Shown one piece after another: positions 34,907-43,077 of a DNA stretch of 64,000 bases (the first letter of the stretch is position 1; each line of letters opens with the position of its first letter). The stretch is taken from contig NZ_BJDG01000004.1 in the NCBI RefSeq assembly GCF_005404945.1, positions 62,001 through 126,000 on the forward strand. The letters are read 5' to 3'. The notes beneath the pieces are model-generated. The model was not told where the DNA came from and searched no databases. It saw only the letters and a list, made by a program, of their open reading frames with translations. The translations under genes and the position numbers were made by a program. The stretch is from Lactiplantibacillus pingfangensis (lineage in GTDB: Bacteria > Bacillota > Bacilli > Lactobacillales > Lactobacillaceae).

Positions 34907-35560
34907 TTAAGCTAATTTTTTATCCAAAATTCGTGACAATACCGACAATGCATAACAGATGACGAAGTACATAAATGCCACCATCAAGAACATTGGAATG
35001 ATAAACGCTGAATTTTGGCCGTAGATAATTTGCGCATGGTTCAACAATTCCGGCAAGACAATGATTGTTGCTAACGACGTATCCTTAATAAGTGAGATAA
35101 ACTGACTCACGATAGTTGGAATCGTCTTCTTAATCGCTTGTGGAAAGACAATATGCCAGAGCGCTTGCACATAGGTCATCCCATTGGCACGGGCGCCTTC
35201 CATCTGACCATAGTCCACGGCTAAGATTCCTGATCGCACGATTTCTGCCAACATCGCCGATTCGAAAATCGTCATGGCGAGCATCGCGGCAAACAAGATC
35301 CCTGGTTTGAAACCAAGATGCGGCAACCCGAAGTAAGTGAAGAAGATGATCAAAATCAGTGGCAAGTTCCGGACGATATCGACAACGAAACCAACGACTG
35401 CGGATAAGTACTTAATTTTAACGTAACGTAAAACACCTAAAATTGACCCGATAATGAAACTCGCAATAATCGAAATCAATGACACTTCAACGGTCACCCA
35501 GAGGCCATCGAGTAAGAATCGAATATTAACCCAAGAATAAGCATCAATAAAATTTTGCAT
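34907..35560 (-). CDS. Amino-acid ABC transporter permease, second subunit (GlnP-type)
   Basis: 217 residues, about five membrane helices. The HisM/GlnP signature MEGARANGMTYVQALWHIVFPQA is present near 125-147, with the EAA coupling loop. It opens WVNIRFLLDGLWVTVEVSL, the usual start for polar amino-acid permeases. It pairs with the permease just upstream to form the channel for glutamine, glutamate or aspartate. Last gene of the four-gene operon; no clear terminator is seen before the structured element. Confidence 0.88.
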   Translation of the reverse strand: MQNFIDAYSWVNIRFLLDGLWVTVEVSLISIIASFIIGSILGVLRYVKIKYLSAVVGFVVDIVRNLPLILIIFFTYFGLPHLGFKPGILFAAMLAMTIFESAMLAEIVRSGILAVDYGQMEGARANGMTYVQALWHIVFPQAIKKTIPTIVSQFISLIKDTSLATIIVLPELLNHAQIIYGQNSAFIIPMFLMVAFMYFVICYALSVLSRILDKKLA

Positions 35561-35575
35561 ATTTGGCCGCCTCCT

Positions 35576-36214
35576 TTACGCTAACCGTTTTTCTAAGTGC
35601 CGCATGTAATAGCTCAATGGTAACGTGATAATCAAGTAGAAGACCCCGACAACCATGTAGCTATTAATGGTATCCAGTGACAAGGACGCAATTGAATTTC
35701 CTTGGTACATCAAATCAAACCCAGCCACAAAGGCCAGAACTGATGAATTTTTTACCAAGTTAATAAATTGGTTACCCAACGGTGGAATTACGATTTTAAA
35801 GGCTTGCGGTAAAACGATATAACGCATCGCTTGCCAATAAGTTAGCCCATTTGACCGTGCGCCTTCCATCTGACCGGTATCCACGGATAGAATTCCCGCA
35901 CGCACCGTTTCGGCGATGAAAGATGAGGTGTAAATCGTCAGCCCAATCGTCCCGGCAGTGAACCCATCAATTTTTGCCACGTACATTGGAATGATCACGT
36001 AGAAGAACATCGCAATAACCAAGAGTGGAATATTGCGGAACAATTCAATGTAAACGCGGCCAATAATCCGCATGGCGCGATTTGGCAAGACTTCAAAAAT
36101 CGCAAACATCGTCCCGATGATCGTACTGAAAACCAATGCAATAATGCTTGATAATAAGGTATAGCCGAGCCCTTGAACGAGTTCTGACCAGTAGTGCGTT
36201 AGAATATACCACAT
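35576..36214 (-). CDS. Amino-acid ABC transporter permease, first subunit (GlnM-type)
   Basis: 212 residues with about five membrane helices. MEGARSNGLTYWQAMRYIVLPQA near 120 is the polar amino-acid permease loop. Its stop codon region is 15 bases before the second permease and its start overlaps the receptor stop by one base, so the operon is tightly coupled. Forms a heterodimer with the following gene product. Confidence 0.88.
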   Translation of the reverse strand: MWYILTHYWSELVQGLGYTLLSSIIALVFSTIIGTMFAIFEVLPNRAMRIIGRVYIELFRNIPLLVIAMFFYVIIPMYVAKIDGFTAGTIGLTIYTSSFIAETVRAGILSVDTGQMEGARSNGLTYWQAMRYIVLPQAFKIVIPPLGNQFINLVKNSSVLAFVAGFDLMYQGNSIASLSLDTINSYMVVGVFYLIITLPLSYYMRHLEKRLA

Positions 36215-37050
36215 TAGCGCGACGCCTCCTTATAATCAAAACCAGCAACATTACCGAACCATTTCTTCAAAATACGATTGTAAGTCCCATCTGCTTCAAT
36301 TTCTTTCAGGGCTTGGTTAACTTCTTTTTTGAATGGTCCCTGGCCCTTATTAATGGCGATCCCATAAGGTTCCTTCGTAAAGGCGCCACCAACAACTTCG
36401 TAACCAGGATTTTGTGACGCCATCCCATAAAGAATCCCATTATCAGTCGTTAAAGCGACCCCTTGACCAGACTTTAAAGCTGTCATTGCTTGGGCATAAT
36501 CGGACAATTCCAAAACTTGTGCTTTGGGCGCGAATTTTTTAATGTTCGCAACTGAATTGGCACCGGTCACACCGATGACTTTCGTACCAGTCTTATTCAA
36601 GTCTTTCACCGACTTGATTGAGCTTCCCTTCTTGACGAGCAACGATTGACCAGCATCAAAATAAGAATTTGAGAAGTTGACTTGTTTTTCACGTTCCGGC
36701 GTAATCGTCATCGTCGCGATAATCGCATCAATATTCCCATTTTTCAGCAGCGGAATCCGCGTTTGACTCGTGACTTGGACAAATTTGGCCTTGCCATTTT
36801 TACCTAAGATTTTCTTCGTAATCGCGGTCGCAATATCAGCATCGAAGCCTTTAATGGTGTTATCTTTCACATCCATCAAACCAAATAATTTTGTATCGGC
36901 CTTCACACCCCAAGTAATCGTATTGCTTGCCCGGTCATTCGTTAAAACATCTTGTTGTGATAAGGATTTTCGTGAGCCACAAGCGGTTAAAAACACTGTC
37001 AGCAGGCCTAGCATGCCGATGACCCCGAGATATCGTGTAAACTTTTTCAT
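36214..37050 (-). CDS. Amino-acid ABC transporter receptor lipoprotein (GlnH-type)
   Basis: 278 residues. Signal peptide with lipobox LTACGSRK near 21-28, so it is lipid-anchored outside the membrane. SBP family 3 features: GFDADIATAITKKIL near 70, FVQVTSQTRIPLLKNGNID near 90 and VNFSNSYFDAGQSLLVKKG near 125. Binds glutamine, glutamate or another polar amino acid and delivers it to the two permeases. The exact ligand is not readable. Confidence 0.9.
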   Translation of the reverse strand: MKKFTRYLGVIGMLGLLTVFLTACGSRKSLSQQDVLTNDRASNTITWGVKADTKLFGLMDVKDNTIKGFDADIATAITKKILGKNGKAKFVQVTSQTRIPLLKNGNIDAIIATMTITPEREKQVNFSNSYFDAGQSLLVKKGSSIKSVKDLNKTGTKVIGVTGANSVANIKKFAPKAQVLELSDYAQAMTALKSGQGVALTTDNGILYGMASQNPGYEVVGGAFTKEPYGIAINKGQGPFKKEVNQALKEIEADGTYNRILKKWFGNVAGFDYKEASR

Positions 37051-37070
37051 AGACGACCCTCCCCGGCTGA

Positions 37071-37853
37071 CTAGTGTGTCAAAATTTTACTCAAGAATTG
37101 GCGGGCACGCTCATTGGTCGGTTCACCGTCAAAGAATTTTTCTTTGCGATCATCTTCCAAGATTTCACCGTCGGCCATGAAGATAACCCGGTCGGCAACT
37201 TCACGTGCAAAGCCCATTTCATGCGTCACAACGAGCATCGTCATACTTGAATCTTCGGCGACGTTCTTCATGACGTTCAACACATCATCAATCATTTCTG
37301 GATCTAGCGCTGAGGTTGGTTCGTCAAATAACAAACATTTTGGTTTCATTGCCAACGACCGTGCAATGGCAATTCGTTGTGATTGGCCACCGGAGAGTTG
37401 ACTCGGTAAATTACCGGCCTTATCGGCTAAACCAACACTGTCCAACAAATCCATCGCTAACTTTTTGTTTTCAGCTTCCGGTCGCTTTAAAACCAGTCGC
37501 GGTGCAATCATGATATTTTCTAAGACTGTTTTATTCGCATAGAGATTAAAGTGTTGAAACACCATGCCAACATTTTTACGAATCTTATTCATATCAGTTT
37601 TTTTATCAGCTAAATCAAAACCGGTTACTAATAACTGCCCAGATTGAACCCGTTCCAAACCGTTAACCGTTCGAATTAACGTACTTTTACCAGAACCAGA
37701 CGGTCCAATTAAGACCACTTTTTCGCCTTCGTTAATCGTTAAATTAATATTTTTAAGCGCGTGAAATTCTCCATAATACTTTTCCACGTTATGAAATTCG
37801 ATCATTGACATGGCGTCACCATCGCTTTCTTTTGTCAGCTCAACTTCTGACAT
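37071..37853 (-). CDS. glnQ: Amino-acid ABC transporter ATPase (GlnQ-type)
   Basis: 260 residues. Walker A GPSGSGKST near 53, VFQHFNLYANKTVLENI Q-loop, LSGGQSQR signature near 150, Walker B LLFDEPTSALDPEM, H-loop VTHEMGFA. The N-terminal extension before MIEFHNVEKYYG is a little longer than usual; an internal ATG at codon 15 or 17 is possible because no good ribosome site precedes the first ATG. First gene of the operon. Confidence 0.9.
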   Translation of the reverse strand: MSEVELTKESDGDAMSMIEFHNVEKYYGEFHALKNINLTINEGEKVVLIGPSGSGKSTLIRTVNGLERVQSGQLLVTGFDLADKKTDMNKIRKNVGMVFQHFNLYANKTVLENIMIAPRLVLKRPEAENKKLAMDLLDSVGLADKAGNLPSQLSGGQSQRIAIARSLAMKPKCLLFDEPTSALDPEMIDDVLNVMKNVAEDSSMTMLVVTHEMGFAREVADRVIFMADGEILEDDRKEKFFDGEPTNERARQFLSKILTH

Positions 37854-38268
37854 TTTTATTTAATCGCATTAATCTGTTTGTTAATAAATCCTTATTCTTC
37901 GTTAATGCTATTTAAATAGTTTAATACATAATTAGCTATTCTGTCAAAAAACGGTCAAATATTGGCCGTATTAACCAAAATAGTGGTAATTCATGCGGCG
38001 TTTTTAAGTTAATTTAACCGAAAGTCAGGTGAATTAATCGTGATTATCGACTGAAACCCGTGTCATCGCATGAAAATGTTCGTTTTTTAGCAGTCGTCTG
38101 TTCCCAAGATGACCTGAAATTTTTCCAATCAACGACCTGAAAAACGCGTTAAATCACTTATTTTTAACCATCTGATCTTTGTAAAACGCTGCCACTAGCT
38201 TTAATGTTACCACGCTTTTCAAAACTCGAACGCACTTTCACGGTCAATCTTAAATTTTGTCACCAGAT
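37854..38268. other. Gene-free spacer upstream of the Gln-type ABC operon
   Basis: About 415 bases, AT-rich. On the minus strand TTGACA (complement 37942-37947) is followed 15-16 bases later by TATTAA, a plausible promoter for the ABC operon with a leader near 70 bases. I see no ORF with a ribosome site, no T-box core and no repeat in the rest. Confidence 0.45.
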
Positions 38269-38311
38269 GAAAAAGGAAACGCCCGCTAAATTAATAGCGA
38301 CCATTTCCTTT
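38269..38311 (-). terminator. Terminator of the aminotransferase/dehydrogenase operon
   Basis: On the minus strand AAAGGAAA and CGCTA pair with TAGCG and TTTCCTTT, with two mismatches between, followed by T residues. Confidence 0.75.
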
Positions 38312-38380
38312 CAATTGAGACAATCTTTGCAATACAGCCAAACTAGTGCCGCTTTTCAGCTTTACTACTTTAAGCTAACC

Positions 38381-39373
38381 CTAAAAAGTATGCTCAGTTT
38401 CCCCACCATTCAGAATAGTCAACACATCATCCAAACTAATATCGACCATATTCTTAACAGCAAGGTTCGTGTAGAAGCCGACATGTGGTGTCAAAATCAC
38501 ATTTGGCATTTGTAATAACTGCGCAATCAAACTATCCGTCAAGACTTCACCTTGATGATCTTGGTTGAATAATGCCGCTTCGCCTTCAACGGTATCCAAG
38601 GCCGCACCTGCAATTTCGCCGGCTTTCAAGGCGGCAACCAAGGCTTCGGTCACAATGACCGGCCCACGCGAGGCGTTAATAATGAAAGCATCCGACTTCA
38701 TTAATTTCAAAGCAGGGCCATCAATCAAGGCTTTAGAAGTCTCATTCAAGTCTACATGTAACGTCACCACGTCAGCTTGTTTCAACAAGTCTTCCTTAGA
38801 ATCAACATATGTCAAAACATCCGTCAACTCATCATGATGGACTAGGTCGTAAGCAATTACTTTAGCGCCTAAGCCGTGAAATAATCTCGCGACGGTCCCA
38901 CCAATTCGGCCAGCACCGATGACCCCGACCGTTAACGACCGGATTTCTCGTGCTTGTAAGCCGGCCCACTGGAAGTTTTGCTGACTAATCCGACTGTCAA
39001 ATAGTTCCAGATTCCGAATCAAGCGCATCGTTTGGGTCACGGCCATTTCAGCGACAGAATTGGGCGAGTAGGCTGGCACATTGGTAACCGCGAGTCCGGC
39101 AGCCTTGGCCGCTGGAATGTCAATTGTGTCGACACCGGCCGTCCGACTGGTAATCTGCTTCAAACCATAGTCTGCCAATTGTTGGTAAACAGCCGGATCA
39201 TCGCCAATCGCACTCCGTTGTTGAATAACCACCCCATCGTAACCCTTAGTTAACTCAGCGGTATCTGGATGGAATTCTAAAGCGTTAGTATCGACCTGTA
39301 CCTTATTTTTGGCGGCCCAATCTTTGATTGCTGCTTCTTCGTCATCGCGTACACTGTACATTAAAATTTTCAT
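38381..39373 (-). CDS. D-2-hydroxyacid dehydrogenase
   Basis: 330 residues, close to D-lactate dehydrogenase length. The Rossmann motif VGVIGAGRIGGTVA is near 148. Catalytic residues of the family are in place: Arg in NASRGPVI near 234, Glu in LDTVEGE near 264 and His in LTPHVGFYT near 295. It reduces a 2-oxoacid to a D-hydroxyacid with NADH. Being translationally coupled (TAATG) to an aromatic aminotransferase, it probably reduces phenylpyruvate, hydroxyphenylpyruvate or branched 2-oxoacids, yielding products such as phenyllactate, rather than serving as the main lactate enzyme. That assignment is inference from context. Confidence 0.88.
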   Translation of the reverse strand: MKILMYSVRDDEEAAIKDWAAKNKVQVDTNALEFHPDTAELTKGYDGVVIQQRSAIGDDPAVYQQLADYGLKQITSRTAGVDTIDIPAAKAAGLAVTNVPAYSPNSVAEMAVTQTMRLIRNLELFDSRISQQNFQWAGLQAREIRSLTVGVIGAGRIGGTVARLFHGLGAKVIAYDLVHHDELTDVLTYVDSKEDLLKQADVVTLHVDLNETSKALIDGPALKLMKSDAFIINASRGPVIVTEALVAALKAGEIAGAALDTVEGEAALFNQDHQGEVLTDSLIAQLLQMPNVILTPHVGFYTNLAVKNMVDISLDDVLTILNGGETEHTF

Positions 39374-40572
39374 TAGTTCGTCTCCGTTTCAGTTTGTTTG
39401 CTCGCGACGTAGTCACCAATCCGTTTAACGGCCGTTTCCAAGTTTGCCATGGAAGCGGCGTAACTAATCCGCACATAGCCTTCACCACCAGGGCCAAATG
39501 AGCTCCCTGGAATTAAAGCAACCCGGGCTTCATGAGCTAATTCACGGCAGAATGCCATACTATCTTGTGGCAGGCCAGCTGGAATTTTGCTGAATAGGTA
39601 GAATGCACCTTCAGGTTTCGCGGACTTGAATCCAAGCTTATTTAAGGCTTCGTATAAGTAGTCCCGCCGAGCCAAGTATTCTTTCTTCATGACTTGTGCA
39701 TCATCCATACCGTTGCTCAAGGCTTCCGCCGCCGCTGCTTGCGCGTTGGCCGTGGTCGTAGTGACAGTGAATTGGTGAATTTTGCCAAGCTGGGCAGTAA
39801 TTGCTTTAGGGGCACACATGACCCCAATCCGCCACCCGGTCATCGCGTGCGACTTTGAGACCCCATTCAGCAAAATCGTTTGTTCTGGCAAGTATTGGGC
39901 AATTGACACGTGGGCGTCACCATAAGTCAACTCGCTGTAGATCTCATCGGATAACACAAAGATTGGTTTGTCAGCTAAAACGTCGGCCAGCGCCTTTAAG
40001 TCATCACGCCGGTATGTCACACCGGTTGGATTCGATGGAAAGTTTAAAACGACCGCTTTGGCCTTGGGATGCGCCGCTAAAGTTTGCGTCAATTGTTCTG
40101 GTGACAAGACGAAGTCATTTTCCGACGTATCCATGAACACTGGTACCGCACCATTAAGCTTAGCAATCGCAATGTACAATGGGAAAATTGGCGTTGGAAT
40201 CAAGACTTCATCACCAGGATTCAAAATTGAACTCAACGCGGTGTAAATCCCACCAGTCGCACCGGCCGTAATAATAACTTCATTTTCAGGATCGTAATGC
40301 ACATCGTACTTTTTCGCTAAGAAGTTGGCTGCGGCTTGACGCAGTGCCATGGTCCCATTTGAAGGGGCATAGTGACTTTCGTTATTTTTGATACTCTGAA
40401 TGGCGGCGTCTTTGACATGTTCCGGCGTATTAAAGTCCGGTTCGCCTAAGGTTAGCCGGACAATTCCAGGAATATTAGCGATTTCGGCATTAAAAGCAAG
40501 AATATCGGATGGTTGAATGGCACTAAGCTGGTTGTTCATGTGTTGTACTAAAGTTTCAGAATCAATTGACAT
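39373..40572 (-). CDS. Class I/II aminotransferase, aromatic amino-acid type
   Basis: 399 residues, ATG after GGGAGGAAAC. PLP-binding landmarks: GATGGIYTAL near 103, NFPSNPTGVTY near 178, SDEIYSELTYG near 210 and the Schiff-base lysine in GVSKSHAMTGWRIG near 237. The subgroup resembles aromatic aminotransferases (AraT/PatA-like) of lactobacilli. It transfers the amino group of Phe, Tyr, Trp or similar acids to 2-oxoglutarate, and the coupled dehydrogenase then reduces the keto acid. The leader upstream encodes a peptide rich in Phe, Tyr and Trp, which independently points to aromatic substrates. Confidence 0.88.
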   Translation of the reverse strand: MSIDSETLVQHMNNQLSAIQPSDILAFNAEIANIPGIVRLTLGEPDFNTPEHVKDAAIQSIKNNESHYAPSNGTMALRQAAANFLAKKYDVHYDPENEVIITAGATGGIYTALSSILNPGDEVLIPTPIFPLYIAIAKLNGAVPVFMDTSENDFVLSPEQLTQTLAAHPKAKAVVLNFPSNPTGVTYRRDDLKALADVLADKPIFVLSDEIYSELTYGDAHVSIAQYLPEQTILLNGVSKSHAMTGWRIGVMCAPKAITAQLGKIHQFTVTTTTANAQAAAAEALSNGMDDAQVMKKEYLARRDYLYEALNKLGFKSAKPEGAFYLFSKIPAGLPQDSMAFCRELAHEARVALIPGSSFGPGGEGYVRISYAASMANLETAVKRIGDYVASKQTETETN

Positions 40573-40640
40573 ATGGGTTTCCTCCCAGAATTTTTTGTTG
40601 GTTAGGGGTTTGATCTGTGTCCATGCGTGTTTTCTGTGAA

Positions 40641-40679
40641 AACAAAAAACACACCCGTCAAAAATTCAAAGGGTGTGTT
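40641..40679 (-). terminator. Leader terminator (attenuator) of the aminotransferase operon
   Basis: On the minus strand AACACACCC pairs with GGGTGTGTT around a 14-base loop and is followed by TTTTTTG TTTT. It lies about 70 bases before the aminotransferase ATG and downstream of the leader peptide, so it can stop transcription before the structural genes. Confidence 0.85.
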
Positions 40680-40735
40680 GCTTAAAAAATCTTATTTATA
40701 GCCGCCCTAGGAATTTTCGAACATCCATGGGCGCC

Positions 40736-40820
40736 ATTGAATCGCAAAAAGCCTTTGGCAAGCCGCATCGATGCAAACATCGGATTCGTGTTTGCACCTA
40801 TGCAGCGGGCACAAACACTA
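40736..40820 (-). promoter_or_regulatory. Alternative hairpins of the attenuator
   Basis: Hairpin 1 pairs GTGTTTG at the leader-peptide stop (complement 40812-40818) with CAAACAC (complement 40788-40794). The same second arm, read as TGCAAACA (complement 40789-40796), can instead pair perfectly with TGTTTGCA (complement 40772-40779). Further, ATTGAATCGC inside the peptide gene (complement 40860-40869) is an exact inverted match to GCGATTCAAT (complement 40736-40745). These exclusive pairings are what a ribosome-controlled switch needs. Confidence 0.6.
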
Positions 40821-40880
40821 GCGAAAATACCAAAAGTAAAAGCTAGTTGAAGTTTTTGGGCGATTCAATCGTAATGACAT
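40818..40880 (-). CDS. Aromatic leader peptide (20 aa) controlling the aminotransferase operon
   Basis: ATG (complement 40878-40880) with GAGGAG at eight bases, then 20 codons to TAG (complement 40818-40820). The peptide begins MSLRLNRPKT and ends STSFYFWYFR: six successive aromatic codons, Phe-Tyr-Phe-Trp-Tyr-Phe, just before the stop. It follows a consensus promoter and precedes mutually exclusive hairpins and a terminator. A ribosome stalled at these codons when aromatic tRNAs are uncharged, or moving freely when they are charged, would change which hairpin forms. Such a peptide is the classic mark of transcription attenuation. The direction of the response is not certain from sequence. 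Confidence 0.75.
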   Translation of the reverse strand: MSLRLNRPKTSTSFYFWYFR

Positions 40881-40910
40881 ATCATTAGCTCCTCATCAAT
40901 TATTAATCTA

Positions 40911-40939
40911 ACTATAACAATCCAAATAATCACTGTCAA
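40911..40939 (-). promoter_or_regulatory. Promoter of the leader peptide and aminotransferase operon
   Basis: TTGACA (complement 40934-40939), 17-base spacer, TATAGT (complement 40911-40916): a near-consensus sigma-A promoter ending about 25 bases before the leader-peptide ribosome site. Confidence 0.85.
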
Positions 40940-40990
40940 CGGTTAATTTGATATACTGAAAGTAAATTGCAATTGAAAGGATGATGATCC

Positions 40991-41614
40991 ATGACTTATC
41001 AAGCAATTATGTTTGATATTGATGGTACCCTCACCAATAGCCAGCCAGCTTACGCTAAAGTGATGGGACAAGTTTTAAGTGAATACGACAAATCTTTTAC
41101 GGCCGCGGACGCCCAAGCAACCTTCCCAATGGCCGCGGAGCAAGCCATGGCCCATCTAGGAATCGCCGCGACGGACTTCGACCATTTTCAAGCCCGCTAT
41201 GAAGCAGTGATGGCCGACCATTACCAAGATATTACCCTTTATCCAGGCATCACAGACTTGTTGCAACAATTACCAGCGTCAGTAAAATTAGGCATTGTGA
41301 CCTCGCAACGCCGTAACGAAATGGTCAGTGGCATGGCTCAGTATGACTTCATGCCCAAGATGGCTGTCACCATTAGCGCCGATGATACGCCCAAACGGAA
41401 GCCCGATCCATTGCCATTATTGACGGCAATCGACCGAATTAATGTTGAACCAAGCAACGCCCTATTTGTTGGCGACTCGCTAAGTGATGAACAAACTGCC
41501 GCGGCCGCCAACGTTGATTTTGGTTTGGCCGTTTGGGGAATGGATCCTAATGCTGACCATCAGCAGACTGCTTATCGTTTTGAACAACCGTTAGATATTT
41601 TAAAGTTGTTTTAA
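40991..41614 (+). CDS. HAD-family phosphatase (phosphoglycolate phosphatase-like)
   Basis: 207 residues, ATG after AAAGGATGATGATCC. HAD motifs: MFDIDGTLTNS near 7 (nucleophile and acid/base Asp), GIVTSQRR near 99, KRKPDPLPLL near 135 (Lys) and FVGDSLSDEQ near 158. The helical cap between residues 15 and 80 marks subfamily I. It removes phosphate from a small metabolite or nucleotide; the substrate is unknown. A terminator follows, and the 3' end of the gene has a degenerate second copy at 48027-48130, beyond the rhamnosidase island. Confidence 0.88.
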   Translation: MTYQAIMFDIDGTLTNSQPAYAKVMGQVLSEYDKSFTAADAQATFPMAAEQAMAHLGIAATDFDHFQARYEAVMADHYQDITLYPGITDLLQQLPASVKLGIVTSQRRNEMVSGMAQYDFMPKMAVTISADDTPKRKPDPLPLLTAIDRINVEPSNALFVGDSLSDEQTAAAANVDFGLAVWGMDPNADHQQTAYRFEQPLDILKLF

Positions 41615-41616
41615 AC

Positions 41617-41653
41617 AAAAACTCGTTGACGAAACACTGTCAACGAGTTTTCT
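41617..41653. terminator. Terminator of the HAD gene (left boundary copy)
   Basis: AAAACTCGTTGAC pairs with GTCAACGAGTTTT around GAAACACT. The identical stem-loop recurs at 48091-48128. Confidence 0.9.
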
Positions 41654-41705
41654 TGTCTATATGGTCTCATCGCATCATTGATTCCCAATTTTTGAACTCA
41701 ATAAG

Positions 41706-42974
41706 CTATTCCAAGCCATATTTCTTTTGCCAATGAATCATTAGTAATCCGGCACCCCAACCAACTAAGACGATACCAGCAAAGCACCACATGGTTGTTT
41801 TAATAACTGACGGAACAACCAAACTTGGTGTAACAAAAGCAAATAATGCACAACAAATTCGCGAAATACCATTAATGATTCCTTGAATCGACGACCTGAT
41901 TTCTATTGGAAATGATTCTTGCGTCCAGACCTTATACAAAGCCTCGCCACTAAAGTTACTCCCAAGGCCATACAAGAAAATAGCTCCCATGATAACCCAA
42001 AGGATATTACCGCCCATTGCCATCGCCGCGATGGCAATAAACATGACCATTGACCCAATACTAAAGGCCAAGTTACGATATTTACTTCCAGCAATCCAGG
42101 CATATAAAGCAACTAATGGTAAACCTAACAATTGCGTGATAATTCCATAACCGGTTGCTAAACTCTGTGAAGCGTTCGCCTTGACTAACATGAATGTTTG
42201 AAATTGCCCCCAAGTATTAGCGAGTAAATTCCAGCCAACATAGAACACCAAAATTGCTAAGAAGAATTTAAAAAGTTTGCCACTATTTTCTGAACCAAAT
42301 AACGCTTTAAAGACTGATTTAGTATTAATCGAACCTTTTTTGGCAGCTATTTTTGCATATCGCTGTTGACCTTCAACATGAAATTGTTGTAATTTTGATG
42401 AAAATGTTCGCCAAGCCCAAGTTCCGATGGCGATGGCTGATAAAATTACAAAGACCACTCTTGCTCCCAGTAAACCGCCCATCTTTGAAACAATAAATGA
42501 ACAGAAATAAGAGATAAAAATACCAACTTGCCAAAATACTTGAGTAAATGAGACTAATTCTGATGATGTTTTGTTGTCTGGCGCATCATGAGAAACAACC
42601 GTTAGCGAAATTGGCAGATCACAACCGGAAGTAATTCCTGCAATAACTGCACCAATGAGCAACGTGATAAAATTCGTTGAAAATACACACACCAACGTCC
42701 CGATGCCATAAAATAAGTTCGTCCAATTAAAAGTTTTTATCAGCCCGAAGGATTCTGCAAAACGACCACCGAATAATGACCCAAAAGCAATTGCAAATGT
42801 TAAAGCCCCTGAAATTATCCCAACTTGTAAATTGGTCAGACTCAGTCCCTGTTGCCACACTGGAATAGTTGCCGATAACCCGACAATAATTCCTGATCCT
42901 AGCATTGATCCCAATCCGGCCGCCATTGCAACTGGCCGGTACTGCTGAAAATTTTTAGATTTTGAAGCCATCAT
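41706..42974 (-). CDS. MFS transporter of the rhamnosidase cluster
   Basis: 422 residues from the ATG at 42974 with AGGA at ten bases. Twelve membrane helices. Conserved MFS loop regions appear as FGGRFAESFGLIKTF near 68 and KVWTQESFPIEIRSSIQGI near 360, a sugar-porter-like pattern. It probably imports a rhamnoside, rhamnose or the aglycone side product. Its codon use is more AT-rich than the flanking core genes, matching the rest of the island. Confidence 0.85.
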   Translation of the reverse strand: MMASKSKNFQQYRPVAMAAGLGSMLGSGIIVGLSATIPVWQQGLSLTNLQVGIISGALTFAIAFGSLFGGRFAESFGLIKTFNWTNLFYGIGTLVCVFSTNFITLLIGAVIAGITSGCDLPISLTVVSHDAPDNKTSSELVSFTQVFWQVGIFISYFCSFIVSKMGGLLGARVVFVILSAIAIGTWAWRTFSSKLQQFHVEGQQRYAKIAAKKGSINTKSVFKALFGSENSGKLFKFFLAILVFYVGWNLLANTWGQFQTFMLVKANASQSLATGYGIITQLLGLPLVALYAWIAGSKYRNLAFSIGSMVMFIAIAAMAMGGNILWVIMGAIFLYGLGSNFSGEALYKVWTQESFPIEIRSSIQGIINGISRICCALFAFVTPSLVVPSVIKTTMWCFAGIVLVGWGAGLLMIHWQKKYGLE

Positions 42975-43077
42975 AATCACTCATTCCTATTAATTTTTGA
43001 CGCATAATCCTATACTTCGCTCAATACGTCTTTAACTAAGCTATGTCGCGACGCAAATGATTGAATAAATCACATTC

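Noticed and set aside
40573-40900. T-box riboswitch before the aminotransferase
   Set aside because: No T-box core (GGTGGNACCGCG-like) is present in the leader; a coding leader peptide and terminator explain the region better.
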